Shown: positions 17,001-25,816, counted from the first letter of the stretch. The stretch: 64,000 nt of DNA from CAZTDU01 sp050248795 (GCA_050248795.1 JBFWRS010000017.1:4010-68009); one strand, 5' to 3'. Made by a program: numbers and translations. The notes: a model not told the origin generated them from the sequence alone.

Positions 17001-17905
17001 CATCTGCCTCCTGAAGGTTTCAAGCTGACCAGCAGCACGCCGCAGATTACCAGCACGCCGCCGAATGCCTGCAGGATGGTAAGCGGCTCGTCCAGGCCGA
17101 GCGAGCTGGTGATGGCGACGCTTACCGGGCCCACCGCACCCAGCAGCGCGAAGTGGTTGGCGCCGATGCGCTTCAGCGCTTCGGCGACCAGGAACACCGG
17201 CACCACGGTGCCGGCCACTGCCATGATGCCGATGTACCACCAGACTTCCGCCGGCAGGTCCAGCGCCGACAGCGGCTCCAGCAGCAGGAACTGCAGCAGC
17301 ACCGGCGCGGTGGACACGCACATGGTGTAGGCGGTGAAGCGCATCGAGCCGATGCGCTTCACCATGCTGCTTCCCATCACCAGGTACACCGCGTAGCAAA
17401 GGCCCGAAGCGAGCACCAGCGCGGCGCCGAGCAGGAACAGGCGCGACTCCTCTTGCGCGCCGTGGTTGGACAGCACCAGCGCGACGCCGGCGTAGCTGAC
17501 CACCAGCGCGACGAGTTCGCGTTGCGTCGGCCGCTTGCCGAGGAACATCGCCGACAGCAGCAGCACCAGCGTCGGGTAGAGGAACTGGATCAGCCGGCCC
17601 ACGCCCGCGCCTATCCACTGCAGGCCGATGAAATCGAGGTAGCTGGCGGCGTAGTAGCCGACCATGCCGAGGCCGAACACCGCGGCCCAGTCGCGCTTGG
17701 TCAGCCTCGGCTCGTCGCGGCGCAGCCACCATGCGATCACGGCGAAGAACGGCAGCGACAGCATCATGCGCAGGAAGATCAGCGTCGTCGGGCTGACCGC
17801 CGCCGCCTCGTAGGACAGCTTGATCAGGATCGGCCGCATCGAGAAGCCGAGCACGCCGGCGAGGCCGAAGGCGATGCCCCAGGCGCGCAAGGAACCGCTG
17901 TTCAA
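17000..17905 (-). CDS. EamA/DMT-family membrane transporter
   Basis: A 301-residue membrane protein with about ten hydrophobic helices in two homologous halves, the layout of drug/metabolite transporters (EamA repeats). Examples of membrane segments are FGLGMVGYYAASYLDF and LLGAALVLASGLCYAVYLV. It probably exports a small metabolite or amino acid; the substrate is not inferable. ATG at 17905 is 18 bases from the stop of the upstream HerA-like gene, and its own stop overlaps the start of the SDR gene. Confidence 0.85.
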   Translation of the reverse strand: MNSGSLRAWGIAFGLAGVLGFSMRPILIKLSYEAAAVSPTTLIFLRMMLSLPFFAVIAWWLRRDEPRLTKRDWAAVFGLGMVGYYAASYLDFIGLQWIGAGVGRLIQFLYPTLVLLLSAMFLGKRPTQRELVALVVSYAGVALVLSNHGAQEESRLFLLGAALVLASGLCYAVYLVMGSSMVKRIGSMRFTAYTMCVSTAPVLLQFLLLEPLSALDLPAEVWWYIGIMAVAGTVVPVFLVAEALKRIGANHFALLGAVGPVSVAITSSLGLDEPLTILQAFGGVLVICGVLLVSLKPSGGR

Positions 17906-17923
17906 GGGGGGCCGGGCGCCAGG

Positions 17924-19438
17924 CTAGCGGCGCTTGCCGCCGAGGATCGAGCCGAGGATGCCGCGGAAGATCTCGCGGCCGACCTGCGAACCTATCGAGC
18001 GCGCCGCGCTCTGCGCCGCGGCGGCGAGCACGCCGGTGGATTGCCTGCCGCCGCGCGGCCCGGTGCGGCCGAAGAGGATGTCCGATACCGCGCCGCCTAT
18101 GCCGCCGCCGCTGCCGCCCGCCGCTCCCGGTTGCGCATCGGGCGCGCCGGCCGGCATCGTCGCCGCGGTGCGCGCCTTCAGCTTCTCGTATGCCGATTCG
18201 CGGTCCACGAGCTTCTCGTAGTGGCCGAAAATCGCCGAGGATTCGATCACGCGCCTGCGCTCGGTGTCGCTCAGCGGCCCGAGCTGGCTGCCCGGCGGCA
18301 CTACCAGCGCACGCTCGGTGACGCTGGGGCGGCCCTTCGCGTCGAGGAAGGACACCAGCGCCTCGCCCACGCCCAGTTCGGTGATCGCATCGGCGATCTT
18401 CAGCTTCGGGTTCGGCCGCATGGTTTCGGCCGCCGCCTTCACCGCCTTCTGGTCCTTGGGCGTGAAGGCGCGCAGCGCATGCTGCACGCGGTTGCCGAGC
18501 TGGCCAAGCACCGATTCTGGAATGTCCATCGGGTTCTGCGTGACGAAGAACACGCCCACGCCCTTGGAGCGGATCAGCCGCACCACCTGCTCGATCTTCT
18601 CCAGCAGCGCCTTGGGCGCGTCGTCGAACAGCAGGTGCGCCTCGTCGAAGAAGAAGACGAGCTTTGGCTTGTCGGCGTCGCCCACCTCGGGCAACTGCTC
18701 GAACAGCTCGGCGAGCAGCCACAAGAGGAACGTGGCGTAGAGCTTCGGCGAGTTCATCAACTGGTCCGCGGCGAGGATGTTCACGACGCCGCGGCCCTTG
18801 TCGCCGGTCTGTATGAGGTCGGCGATGTTCAGCATCGGCTCGCCGAAGAACTGCTCGCCGCCCTGGGTTTCGAGCGCGAGGATGCCGCGCTGGATGGCAC
18901 CGATCGAAGCGGCGGAGACGTTGCCGTAGCCGGTGGTGAACTGCGCCGCGTTCTCGCCCACGAACTGCAGCATCGCGCGCAGGTCCTTCAGGTCCAGCAG
19001 CAGCAGGCCCTGGTCGTCGGCGATCTTGAACACCAGGTTCAGCACGCCTTCCTGGGTGCCGTTCAGGCCGAGCAGGCGCGCGAGCAGCAGCGGCCCCATG
19101 TCGGAAACCGTCGCGCGCACCGGGTGCCCGCTCTTGCCGAACACGTCCCAGAACACCACCGGGCAGGCGTCGTAGGCGAGATCGAGCTTCAGTTGCGTCG
19201 CGCGCTCGGCGACTTTGGCATTCGAGCCGCCGGGCTTGGCGAGTCCGGACAGGTCGCCCTTCACGTCCGCCATGAACACCGGCACGCCGATGCCCGACAG
19301 CGCCTGCGCGAGCGCCTGCAGCGTGACCGTCTTGCCGGTGCCGGTGGCGCCGGTGATCAGGCCATGGCGATTCGCCAGCGCCGGCAGCAGGTGTGCTTCG
19401 AGCTTTTCTGTCTTGGCGACGAGCAGAGGGGCGACCAT
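17924..19438 (-). CDS. HerA-like/DUF853 (YjgR-type) ATPase
   Basis: A 504-residue ATPase of the DUF853/YjgR family, related to HerA-FtsK. Walker A GATGTGKT lies at residues 30-37, and Walker B is in LVFFFDEAHLLFDD. The downstream FFVTQNPMDIPESVLGQLGNR segment is the sensor-like region of the family. The C-terminus is low-complexity and Gly/Ala-rich (GAAGGSGGGIGG), then ends in GILGSILGGKRR. The cellular role is not established. Its ATG is only 17 bases from the ATG of yebC on the other strand, so both promoters must overlap; no Shine-Dalgarno sequence is visible. Confidence 0.92.
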   Translation of the reverse strand: MVAPLLVAKTEKLEAHLLPALANRHGLITGATGTGKTVTLQALAQALSGIGVPVFMADVKGDLSGLAKPGGSNAKVAERATQLKLDLAYDACPVVFWDVFGKSGHPVRATVSDMGPLLLARLLGLNGTQEGVLNLVFKIADDQGLLLLDLKDLRAMLQFVGENAAQFTTGYGNVSAASIGAIQRGILALETQGGEQFFGEPMLNIADLIQTGDKGRGVVNILAADQLMNSPKLYATFLLWLLAELFEQLPEVGDADKPKLVFFFDEAHLLFDDAPKALLEKIEQVVRLIRSKGVGVFFVTQNPMDIPESVLGQLGNRVQHALRAFTPKDQKAVKAAAETMRPNPKLKIADAITELGVGEALVSFLDAKGRPSVTERALVVPPGSQLGPLSDTERRRVIESSAIFGHYEKLVDRESAYEKLKARTAATMPAGAPDAQPGAAGGSGGGIGGAVSDILFGRTGPRGGRQSTGVLAAAAQSAARSIGSQVGREIFRGILGSILGGKRR

Positions 19439-19443
19439 GCAGC

Positions 19444-19453
19444 TAAAATTATC
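19444..19453. promoter_or_regulatory. Overlapping divergent -10 elements of yebC and the DUF853 gene
   Basis: In the 17 bases between the two start codons the plus strand has TAAAAT (19444-19449) and the minus strand has GATAAT (19453-19448). Each -10 ends 6-9 bases before its own ATG and neither gene has a ribosome site in between, so both messages may be leaderless. Confidence 0.4.
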
Positions 19454-19455
19454 GC

Positions 19456-20184
19456 ATGGCAGGTCATTCCAAATGGGCGAACATCCAGCACCGCAAGAAC
19501 CGGCAGGACGCCAAGCGGGGCAAGATCTTCACGCGCCTGATCAAGGAAATCACGGTAGCGGCGCGCCTGGGCGGCGGCGATCCCGGGTCGAATCCGCGCC
19601 TGCGCCTTGCGCTGGACAGGGCGCGCGAGGCGAACATGTCCAAGGACTCGACGCAGAACGCGATTGCGCGCGGCACCGGCACGCTGGAGGGCGTGAACTA
19701 CGAGGAGATCCGCTACGAGGGCTACGGCATCGGCGGCGCCGCGATCATCGTCGATTGCCTGACCGACAACCGCGTGCGCACGGTCGCCGAAGTGCGGCAC
19801 GCATTCGCCAAGAACGGCGGCAATCTCGGGTCGGACGGCTCGGTGGCGTTCATGTTCAGGCATTGCGGCCATTTCGTCTTCGCGCCGGGTGCGAGCGAGG
19901 AAAAGCTGATGGAGGCGGCGCTCGAGGCGGGCGCCGAGGACGTCATCGCCAACGATGACGGCTCGATCGAGGTGGTGTGCGCGCCGGGCGACTTCCACGC
20001 CGTGCAGGCGGGGCTGGAGAAGTCCGGCCTGAAAGCCGATGCGGCCGAGATCACCATGAAGCCCGCCAGCGAGATCGCGCTTGCCGGCGAGGACGCGGCG
20101 CGCATGCGCAGGCTGCTGGACGCGCTGGAAAACCTCGACGACGTGCAGGCGGTCTACACCAACGCGGCGCTGGACGAATCTTGA
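19456..20184 (+). CDS. yebC: YebC/TACO1-family translation and regulatory protein
   Basis: A 242-residue YebC-family protein with the diagnostic N-terminus MAGHSKWANIQHRK and the later GRGTGTLEGVNYEE-like region (here ARGTGTLEGVNYEEIRYEGYG). Family members are DNA-binding regulators and, in recent work, factors that relieve ribosome stalling; which applies here is not shown. It leads the yebC-ruvC-ruvA-ruvB operon found in many proteobacteria. The stop overlaps the TTG start of ruvC. Confidence 0.95.
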   Translation: MAGHSKWANIQHRKNRQDAKRGKIFTRLIKEITVAARLGGGDPGSNPRLRLALDRAREANMSKDSTQNAIARGTGTLEGVNYEEIRYEGYGIGGAAIIVDCLTDNRVRTVAEVRHAFAKNGGNLGSDGSVAFMFRHCGHFVFAPGASEEKLMEAALEAGAEDVIANDDGSIEVVCAPGDFHAVQAGLEKSGLKADAAEITMKPASEIALAGEDAARMRRLLDALENLDDVQAVYTNAALDES

Positions 20185-20711
20185 GCGCGGCACTGCGGAT
20201 ACTCGGCATCGACCCAGGTCTGCAGGTCACCGGATTCGGCGTCATCGACAGGCGCGGCAGCGGCCTTGCCTACGTCGCCAGCGGCTGCGTCAGGACCGGC
20301 AGCAGGCGCGAATTGGCCGACCGCCTGAAAGCCATCTTCGAAGGGCTTGCGGAAGTCATCGCCGAGCATCGCCCGCGCGAGGCCGCGGTGGAAAAGGTAT
20401 TCGTCAACGTCAACCCGCAATCGACGCTGGCGCTCGGCCACGCGCGCGGTGCCGGCATCCTCGCCGCGGTGGTGGCGGGGCTGCCGGTGTCCGAGTACAC
20501 CGCGCTGCAGGTGAAGCAGTCGGTGGTTGGTGCCGGACACGCGAAGAAGGAGCAGGTGCAGGCGATGGTGAAGCGGCTGCTTGCGCTGCCCGGCGAGCCG
20601 GGCGCCGACGCCGCCGATGCGCTCGCCTGCGCGATCTGCCATGCGCATGCCGGCCATATCGGCGCGCTGTCCACGCGCGGCTACCGCATCAAGGGCGGGA
20701 GGCTGGTGTGA
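20181..20711 (+). CDS. ruvC: Holliday junction resolvase RuvC
   Basis: A 176-residue RNase H-fold endonuclease that cuts Holliday junctions with RuvAB. Catalytic acids are visible in GIDPGLQ (N-terminal Asp), in VEKVFVN (Glu) and in GADAADALACA (C-terminal Asp). The family length is about 173 residues. The start is TTG at 20181, overlapping the yebC stop (TTGA); no ATG or GTG lies close to the conserved ILGIDPG. The stop overlaps the GTG of ruvA. Confidence 0.95.
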   Translation: MSAALRILGIDPGLQVTGFGVIDRRGSGLAYVASGCVRTGSRRELADRLKAIFEGLAEVIAEHRPREAAVEKVFVNVNPQSTLALGHARGAGILAAVVAGLPVSEYTALQVKQSVVGAGHAKKEQVQAMVKRLLALPGEPGADAADALACAICHAHAGHIGALSTRGYRIKGGRLV

Positions 20712-21286
20712 TCGGGAAGGTCACCGGCAAGCTCGTGGCGAAGAATCCGCCGCAGGTGATCGTCGACGTGGGCGGGATCGGTTACGAGATCGACGTGCCG
20801 ATGAGCACTTTCTACAACCTGCCTGCCACCGGCGAAGCGGTGTCCCTTTTCACGCACCTGGCGGTGCGCGAGGACGCGCACACGCTGTACGGCTTCGGTT
20901 CGCAGGAGGAGCGCAGCGCGTTCCGGCAGTTGATCCGCATATCCGGCGTCGGCGCACGCACCGCGCTATCGGTGCTGTCGGGGCTGTCGGTGGCCGAGCT
21001 CGCGCAGTCGGTGACCATGCAGGACACGGCACGGCTGACCAAGGTACCCGGCATCGGCAAGAAGACCGCCGAGCGGCTGCTGCTGGAACTGAAGGGCCGG
21101 CTCGCGGATACGCTGCCGGGCGCGGGCGAGGCGCGCGCCGCCGGCAGCGCCGCGGACATCCTGAACGCGCTGCTGGCGCTGGGCTACAGCGACAGGGAGG
21201 CGCTCGCGGCGGTGAAGTCGCTGGCGCCGGGCATTGCGGTGGCCGAAGGCATACGCGCGGCGCTCAAGTCATTGGCAAAATCCTGA
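20708..21286 (+). CDS. ruvA: Holliday junction branch migration protein RuvA
   Basis: A 192-residue RuvA: an OB-fold N-terminal domain beginning MIGKVTGKLV, two helix-hairpin-helix motifs (ISGVGARTALSVLSG and VPGIGKKTAERLLLELK), and a C-terminal three-helix domain (DILNALLALGYSDREALAAV) that contacts RuvB. It binds the four-way junction and recruits the RuvB motor. Start GTG at 20708 overlaps the ruvC stop. Confidence 0.96.
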   Translation: MIGKVTGKLVAKNPPQVIVDVGGIGYEIDVPMSTFYNLPATGEAVSLFTHLAVREDAHTLYGFGSQEERSAFRQLIRISGVGARTALSVLSGLSVAELAQSVTMQDTARLTKVPGIGKKTAERLLLELKGRLADTLPGAGEARAAGSAADILNALLALGYSDREALAAVKSLAPGIAVAEGIRAALKSLAKS

Positions 21287-21287
21287 C

Positions 21288-22319
21288 ATGGCTGTAGAGA
21301 ACGACAGGCTGATCTCCGCGAAACCGGCTTCCGCGCAGGAAGAGCGGATCGAGAACTCGCTGCGCCCGGCGATGCTGGCCGAGTATGTCGGCCAGGAGAA
21401 GGCGCGCGGCCAGCTCGAAATCTTCATCCAGGCCGCGCGCGGGCGCAGCGAGGCGCTGGACCACGTGCTGCTGTTCGGCCCGCCCGGGCTGGGCAAGACC
21501 ACGCTCGCGCACATCGTCGCGCGGGAAATGGGCGTCAACCTGCGCCAGACCTCCGGCCCGGTGCTCGAGCGCCCCGGCGACCTCGCCGCCATCCTCACCA
21601 ACCTCGAGCCGCGCGACGTCCTCTTCATCGACGAGATCCACCGCCTGTCGCCGGTAGTCGAGGAAATCCTCTACCCGGCGCTCGAGGACTACCAGATCGA
21701 CATCATGATAGGCGAGGGGCCGGCGGCGCGATCGATCAAGCTCGACCTGCCGCCGTTCACGCTGGTGGGCGCCACCACGCGCGCGGGCATGCTGACCAAC
21801 CCCTTGCGCGACCGCTTCGGCATCGTCGCGCGGCTGGAGTTCTACAGCGAGCTCGAACTCGCCACCATCGTGCGGCGCTCGGCCGGGCTGCTCGAGGTCA
21901 CGCTGGCGGACGAAGGCGCGGCCGAGATCGCGCGCCGCTCGCGCGGCACGCCGCGCATCGCGAACCGCCTCCTGCGCCGCGTGCGCGACTATGCGCAGGT
22001 GAAGGCGGACGGCACGGTGACGCGGCCGGTGGCCGAAGCCGCGCTGCAGATGCTCGATGTCGATGCGCTCGGCTTCGACGTCATGGACCGCAAGCTGCTG
22101 CTCGCGGTGATCGACAAGTTCTCCGGCGGGCCGGTGGGCCTGGAGAACCTCGCGCACGCGATCGGCGAGGACATCGATACCATCGAGGACGTGCTCGAGC
22201 CCTACCTGATCCAGCAGGGCTACCTGCAGCGCACGCCGCGCGGCCGCGTCGCCACGCTGGCGGCTTACCGGCACTTCGGGCTGGTCGCGCCCGCGGGCAT
22301 GCGGGACCTGCTCTCGTGA
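21288..22319 (+). CDS. ruvB: Holliday junction branch migration helicase RuvB
   Basis: A 343-residue AAA+ motor. Walker A GPPGLGKTT is at about residues 64-72, Walker B LFIDEIHRL follows, then the sensor GATTRAGMLTNPLRDRFG with the arginine finger, and a C-terminal winged helix (YLIQQGYLQRTPRGR). It drives branch migration with RuvA. ATG at 21288 begins one base past the ruvA stop; the stop overlaps the GTG of the rhomboid gene. Confidence 0.97.
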   Translation: MAVENDRLISAKPASAQEERIENSLRPAMLAEYVGQEKARGQLEIFIQAARGRSEALDHVLLFGPPGLGKTTLAHIVAREMGVNLRQTSGPVLERPGDLAAILTNLEPRDVLFIDEIHRLSPVVEEILYPALEDYQIDIMIGEGPAARSIKLDLPPFTLVGATTRAGMLTNPLRDRFGIVARLEFYSELELATIVRRSAGLLEVTLADEGAAEIARRSRGTPRIANRLLRRVRDYAQVKADGTVTRPVAEAALQMLDVDALGFDVMDRKLLLAVIDKFSGGPVGLENLAHAIGEDIDTIEDVLEPYLIQQGYLQRTPRGRVATLAAYRHFGLVAPAGMRDLLS

Positions 22320-23449
22320 ACGACGACGAGGGAGCCGAGCGGCTCCCGGCGTTCTGGCACGCGGTGTACGCGATGACGCCGCGCACGCCGGTGACGCATG
22401 CCATCATCGCCTTGAACGTCGCCGTTTTCGTCGCGCTGCTGTTCGCCGGCTCGGGCTTCCTCAGGGGTTCACCCGACGTGCTGCTGGCGTGGGGCGCGAA
22501 CGCCGGCCCGGCGACGCTCGATGGCGAGCCGTGGCGGCTCCTTGCCAGCATGTTCCTGCACTACGGCGTCGTGCACCTCGCCTTCAACATGTGGGCTTTC
22601 CGCGATGCAGGCCGCCTGGTGGAACGCCTGTACGGCAACGGCGCGTTCCTCGGCATCTATCTTTTCGCCGGCATCTGCGGCGGACTCGCCAGCGTGTGGT
22701 GGAACGCGCCGCGCGTGGTGAGCGCGGGTGCTTCCGGCGCGATCTTCGGCGTCTACGGCGCGCTGCTTGCGTACTCGATGGCGCAGAAAGGCTCGGTGCC
22801 CAAGGCGGTGATCGGCAGCATCAGCGCGAGCGCGGCGGTGTTCGTCGCGTTCTCGCTTTTCGTCGGTGCGCTGCTCACCGGCATCGACAACGCGGCGCAC
22901 CTGGGCGGGCTCGTGGGCGGCTTAATGGCGGGACTCGTGCTGGCGCATCCGATCGCCGTGCCGATCGGCGCCGCACGCCTGGCGCTGAGCGCCGCCGTCG
23001 CGCTGGCAGCGCTCGCCGCACTGTGGACGGCGCTGCCGCCGCCTGCCTACACGTACCGGGACCAGCTTGCCGCCGAGCGCGCGGTGCGTGCCTTCGTCGC
23101 CGAGGAAGCGGCCACGGTGCGGCTGGCACGCGACATCCTCGATCCCCTGAAGCGCGGCGAGCTGGCGCCCGCCGCCGCCGCTGACCGCCTCGAAGCGGAA
23201 GTGGTGCCACGATGGGAGGCGGCGCACCGGCAGCTCACCGCGGTGAGGCTCGACGATACCGCGCCGGCGGCCAGGCGGCTGCAGATCATGGTGCGCTATA
23301 CCGCGCTGCGGCGCGAGATGCTCTCCGAACTGGCGCAGGGTCTGCGCAACGACGACAGGCTGCGCCTGGAGCATGCCAACGCGCTCGCCGCGGAAAGCCA
23401 CCGCCTGCTCGACGAACTGCAGCGCAGCCGGCAGGAGCCGACGCGATGA
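22316..23449 (+). CDS. Rhomboid-family intramembrane serine protease
   Basis: A 377-residue protein. The rhomboid core spans about residues 25-215 with six membrane segments. The catalytic dyad is visible as Ser140 in GASGAIFG and His196 in DNAAHLGGLVGG; HLAFNMWAF is the conserved helix-2 motif. A seventh hydrophobic stretch and a C-terminal helical, charged domain of about 130 residues follow (Ala/Arg/Leu-rich), which is not part of the core fold. It would cleave membrane proteins inside the bilayer. It is coupled at both ends: GTGA overlap with ruvB and ATGA overlap with ybgC. Confidence 0.9.
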   Translation: MNDDEGAERLPAFWHAVYAMTPRTPVTHAIIALNVAVFVALLFAGSGFLRGSPDVLLAWGANAGPATLDGEPWRLLASMFLHYGVVHLAFNMWAFRDAGRLVERLYGNGAFLGIYLFAGICGGLASVWWNAPRVVSAGASGAIFGVYGALLAYSMAQKGSVPKAVIGSISASAAVFVAFSLFVGALLTGIDNAAHLGGLVGGLMAGLVLAHPIAVPIGAARLALSAAVALAALAALWTALPPPAYTYRDQLAAERAVRAFVAEEAATVRLARDILDPLKRGELAPAAAADRLEAEVVPRWEAAHRQLTAVRLDDTAPAARRLQIMVRYTALRREMLSELAQGLRNDDRLRLEHANALAAESHRLLDELQRSRQEPTR

Positions 23450-23856
23450 AAACCCTTTCCGTGCCGGTGCGCGTTTACTACCAGGACACGGACGCGGGCG
23501 GCGTGGTGTTCCACGCCCAGTACCTGGCGTTCATGGAGCGCGCGCGCACCGAACTGTTGAACGAGGCGGGGATAGACCTGGCGCGGATGGCGGATGAGAC
23601 CGGCGCGATATTTTTCGTGCACGAGGTGCGGATGAAATTCCTGCGCCCCGCGCTGCTGAACGAGCGCCTTTCGGTGAGCGCCGAAGTGGTTAGAATGGGC
23701 CGCGCAAGCATCGTATTCCGCCAGCGGGTTGAACGCGACGGCGAATTGCTGGTCGAAGCCGAGGTCGGCGTCGCCACGGTGCACCGGCAGACCCGCAGGC
23801 CGGTGCGCATGCCGCAGGCGGTGACGGATGCATTCGTAACGACGGGAGCAGCATGA
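23446..23856 (+). CDS. ybgC: Tol-Pal-associated acyl-CoA thioesterase YbgC
   Basis: A 136-residue hot-dog thioesterase. The catalytic Asp lies in YYQDTDAGGVVFHAQY, the family signature, followed by FMERARTELL. It hydrolyses short-chain or phospholipid-related acyl-CoA thioesters and is nearly always the first gene of tol-pal operons. Both ends overlap neighbours (ATGA with the rhomboid gene, ATGA with tolQ). Confidence 0.94.
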   Translation: MKTLSVPVRVYYQDTDAGGVVFHAQYLAFMERARTELLNEAGIDLARMADETGAIFFVHEVRMKFLRPALLNERLSVSAEVVRMGRASIVFRQRVERDGELLVEAEVGVATVHRQTRRPVRMPQAVTDAFVTTGAA

Positions 23857-24533
23857 CAGTCACGCAGGACATGGATCTGTGGACGCTGATCGTCAACGCG
23901 TCCTTCGTGGTGAAGGCGGTGATGGCGCTGCTCGGCGCGGTGTCCTTCATGTCCTGGATGTTCATCTTCCGCAAGTGGTTCGCGATCCGCACCGCGCGCG
24001 ACCAGACCGAGCGCTTCGAGCGCGAGTTCTGGAGCGGCAACGACCTGTCGCTGCTCTACCAGGGCGCGGTGAACAACCGGCACTCCATCGGCAGCCTCGA
24101 GCGCATTTTCGAAGCGGGATTTCGCGAGTTCACCAAGCTGCGCGGCCAGCGCGGCAACGACGCCAACATCATGGTCGACGGCGCGCGGCGTGCCATGCGC
24201 GCCACCTACCAGCGCGAGATGGACCACCTCGAACGGCACCTGGCGTTCCTCGCCTCCACCGGGTCGGTGAGCCCGTACGTCGGCCTGTTCGGCACCGTGT
24301 GGGGCATCATGCATGCGTTCAGGGGCCTGGCGAACGTGCAGCAGGCGACGCTCGCGCAGGTCGCGCCGGGCATCGCCGAGGCGCTGATCGCCACCGCGCT
24401 GGGCCTTTTCGCCGCGATCCCCGCGGTGGTCGCCTACAACCGCTTCTCGCACGACATCGACCGGCTCGCCATCCGCTTCGAGAGCTTCATGGAAGAGTTC
24501 TCCAACGTGCTGCAGCGCCAGGCCAGGGTATGA
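23853..24533 (+). CDS. tolQ: Tol-Pal system motor protein TolQ
   Basis: A 226-residue MotA/TolQ/ExbB-type protein with three membrane helices: one near the N-terminus (VMALLGAVSFMSWMFIFRKW) and two near the C-terminus (around GLFGTVWGIMHAF and ALIATALGLFAAIPAVVAY). With TolR it uses the proton gradient to energise TolA during cell-envelope constriction. A 92-base gap with a strong hairpin separates it from tolR, unlike the overlaps elsewhere in this operon. Confidence 0.95.
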   Translation: MTVTQDMDLWTLIVNASFVVKAVMALLGAVSFMSWMFIFRKWFAIRTARDQTERFEREFWSGNDLSLLYQGAVNNRHSIGSLERIFEAGFREFTKLRGQRGNDANIMVDGARRAMRATYQREMDHLERHLAFLASTGSVSPYVGLFGTVWGIMHAFRGLANVQQATLAQVAPGIAEALIATALGLFAAIPAVVAYNRFSHDIDRLAIRFESFMEEFSNVLQRQARV

Positions 24534-24539
24534 GGAACA

Positions 24540-24589
24540 GGGGGAGCGGGCCCCTTCCGGTTGCGGCGGCGGAGCCTTCCCGCTCCCCC
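24540..24589 (+). promoter_or_regulatory. Long hairpin between tolQ and tolR
   Basis: GGGGGAGCGGG (24540-24550) pairs perfectly with CCCGCTCCCCC (24579-24589), 11 bp with a 28-base loop. A second 8-bp pairing competes with it: CCGGTTGC inside the loop (24557-24564) with GCAACCGG (24603-24610) downstream. The alternative folds could set the TolQ:TolR ratio or affect RNA stability. No U tract follows, so it is not an ordinary terminator. Confidence 0.5.
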
Positions 24590-24625
24590 CGTACCCCCCT
24601 GGGCAACCGGAGCATGCGTTAAACG

Positions 24626-25039
24626 ATGCCGCGCCTGCACAGCAAACGCAGGCCGATGCACGACATCAACGTCGTGCCCTACGTCGACGTGATGCTGGTG
24701 CTGCTGGTGATCTTCATGGTCACCGCGCCGCTGGTCACGCCCGGCGTCATCGACCTGCCTTCGGTGGGCAGCGCCGGGGCGCCGAAGATCGTGCCGCTGG
24801 AGGTCATCCTCACCGAGGACCAGAAGGTCTCGGTGCGCGAGCGCGACGCCGCCGGGCGCATCGTCAGCGAGCGCGCGGTGGCGCGCGGCGAGCTCGGCAA
24901 GCTGGTGAAGGACCCGAAGACGCCGGTGATGATCGCCGGCGACAAGAACGTGAAGTACGAGGCGGTGCTGCAGTTGATGGACGAGCTGCGCGCCAGCGGC
25001 GTCGAGCGCATCGGCCTGCAGGTGAAGCCGCGGCAATGA
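24626..25039 (+). CDS. tolR: Tol-Pal system protein TolR
   Basis: A 137-residue ExbD/TolR protein. One membrane helix (VDVMLVLLVIFMVTAPLV) carries the conserved proton-path Asp in the PYVDVMLVLL motif, followed by a periplasmic domain. The N-terminal HDINVVPY motif is diagnostic. It partners TolQ in the proton-driven motor. ATG at 24626 lacks a good ribosome site just upstream, which fits with control by the preceding hairpin. The stop overlaps tolA (ATGA). Confidence 0.94.
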   Translation: MPRLHSKRRPMHDINVVPYVDVMLVLLVIFMVTAPLVTPGVIDLPSVGSAGAPKIVPLEVILTEDQKVSVRERDAAGRIVSERAVARGELGKLVKDPKTPVMIAGDKNVKYEAVLQLMDELRASGVERIGLQVKPRQ

Positions 25040-25815
25040 ACGCCACCGCCGACCCGGACCTGTTCGAGGAGCGCTACGAGCCGGGGCTCGCGCAGTCGGT
25101 GGCGCTGGCGTTCGCGGTGCACGTTGCGATTGCCTTCGTGCTGTTCTTCGGCGTGCGCTGGCAGAACCGGCCGTCGGACACGATTTCGGTGGAACTGTGG
25201 ACGCCGCCGCCTGCGCCTGTGGTCGAGCGGCCCGAGCCGCCCAAGCCGCCGCCCAAGGTCGAGCCGGCGCCGCCGCCCAAGCCCGAGCCGGTGATCGAGA
25301 AGCCGGACATCGCGCTGAAGGCGCCGCCCAAGCCGAAGCCCAAGCCCGAGCCGGTGAAGAAGGTCGAACCCAAGCCCGAGCCGCCCAAGCCAAAGCCGGT
25401 AGTGAAACCGCGCGTCGACCCGATGCAGGCACGCATGCGCGAGGAACTGGCGCGCGAGCAGCGCGCGCTCGCGCTGGAGGCCGAGCGGGCGCAGTTCCAG
25501 GACCAGTTGCGCCGCGAGGCGGCGGCGCGCGATGCCCGCGCGCTCGCCGGCTGGACCGACAAGGTGCGCGCCAAGGTGCGCGGCAACATGGTGATGCCCC
25601 CCGACGTGAAGGGCAATCCCGAGGCGATCTTCGACGTGGTGCAGCTTCCCACCGGCGAGGTGCTGAGCGCGAAGCTGAGGAAATCCAGTGGCCACCGCGC
25701 GCTGGACGACGCCATCGAGCGCGCGATCCTGAAATCCTCGCCGTTGCCCAGGCCCGACAGGCCGGAGCTTTTCACGCGTGCGTTCCAGCTGAAGTACAGG
25801 CCACGCGATGATTGA
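25036..25815 (+). CDS. tolA: Cell envelope integrity protein TolA
   Basis: A 259-residue TolA/TonB-like protein. One membrane helix lies near residues 20-40 (SVALAFAVHVAIAFVLFFGV). A Pro/Lys/Glu-rich stretch (PKPEPVKK-, PPKPKPKPEP-type repeats, about residues 55-125) spans the periplasm, followed by a charged helical segment and a C-terminal TonB-like domain (about 175-255) that touches Pal and TolB. It transmits motor force to the outer membrane. It overlaps tolR, and tolB starts 13 bases past its stop. Confidence 0.93.
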   Translation: MNATADPDLFEERYEPGLAQSVALAFAVHVAIAFVLFFGVRWQNRPSDTISVELWTPPPAPVVERPEPPKPPPKVEPAPPPKPEPVIEKPDIALKAPPKPKPKPEPVKKVEPKPEPPKPKPVVKPRVDPMQARMREELAREQRALALEAERAQFQDQLRREAAARDARALAGWTDKVRAKVRGNMVMPPDVKGNPEAIFDVVQLPTGEVLSAKLRKSSGHRALDDAIERAILKSSPLPRPDRPELFTRAFQLKYRPRDD

Positions 25816-25816
25816 A

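Noticed and set aside
17001..18722. Upstream extension of the SDR gene to 833 codons
   Set aside because: Only the final 259 residues are SDR-like; the rest is a shadow of the DMT permease and HerA-like genes, and AGGAGG marks the real start.
17153..19540. Plus-strand frame of 795 codons opposite the permease and DUF853 genes
   Set aside because: Gln/Arg/His-rich low-complexity translation with no recognisable fold; the minus strand holds an intact Walker ATPase and a transporter.
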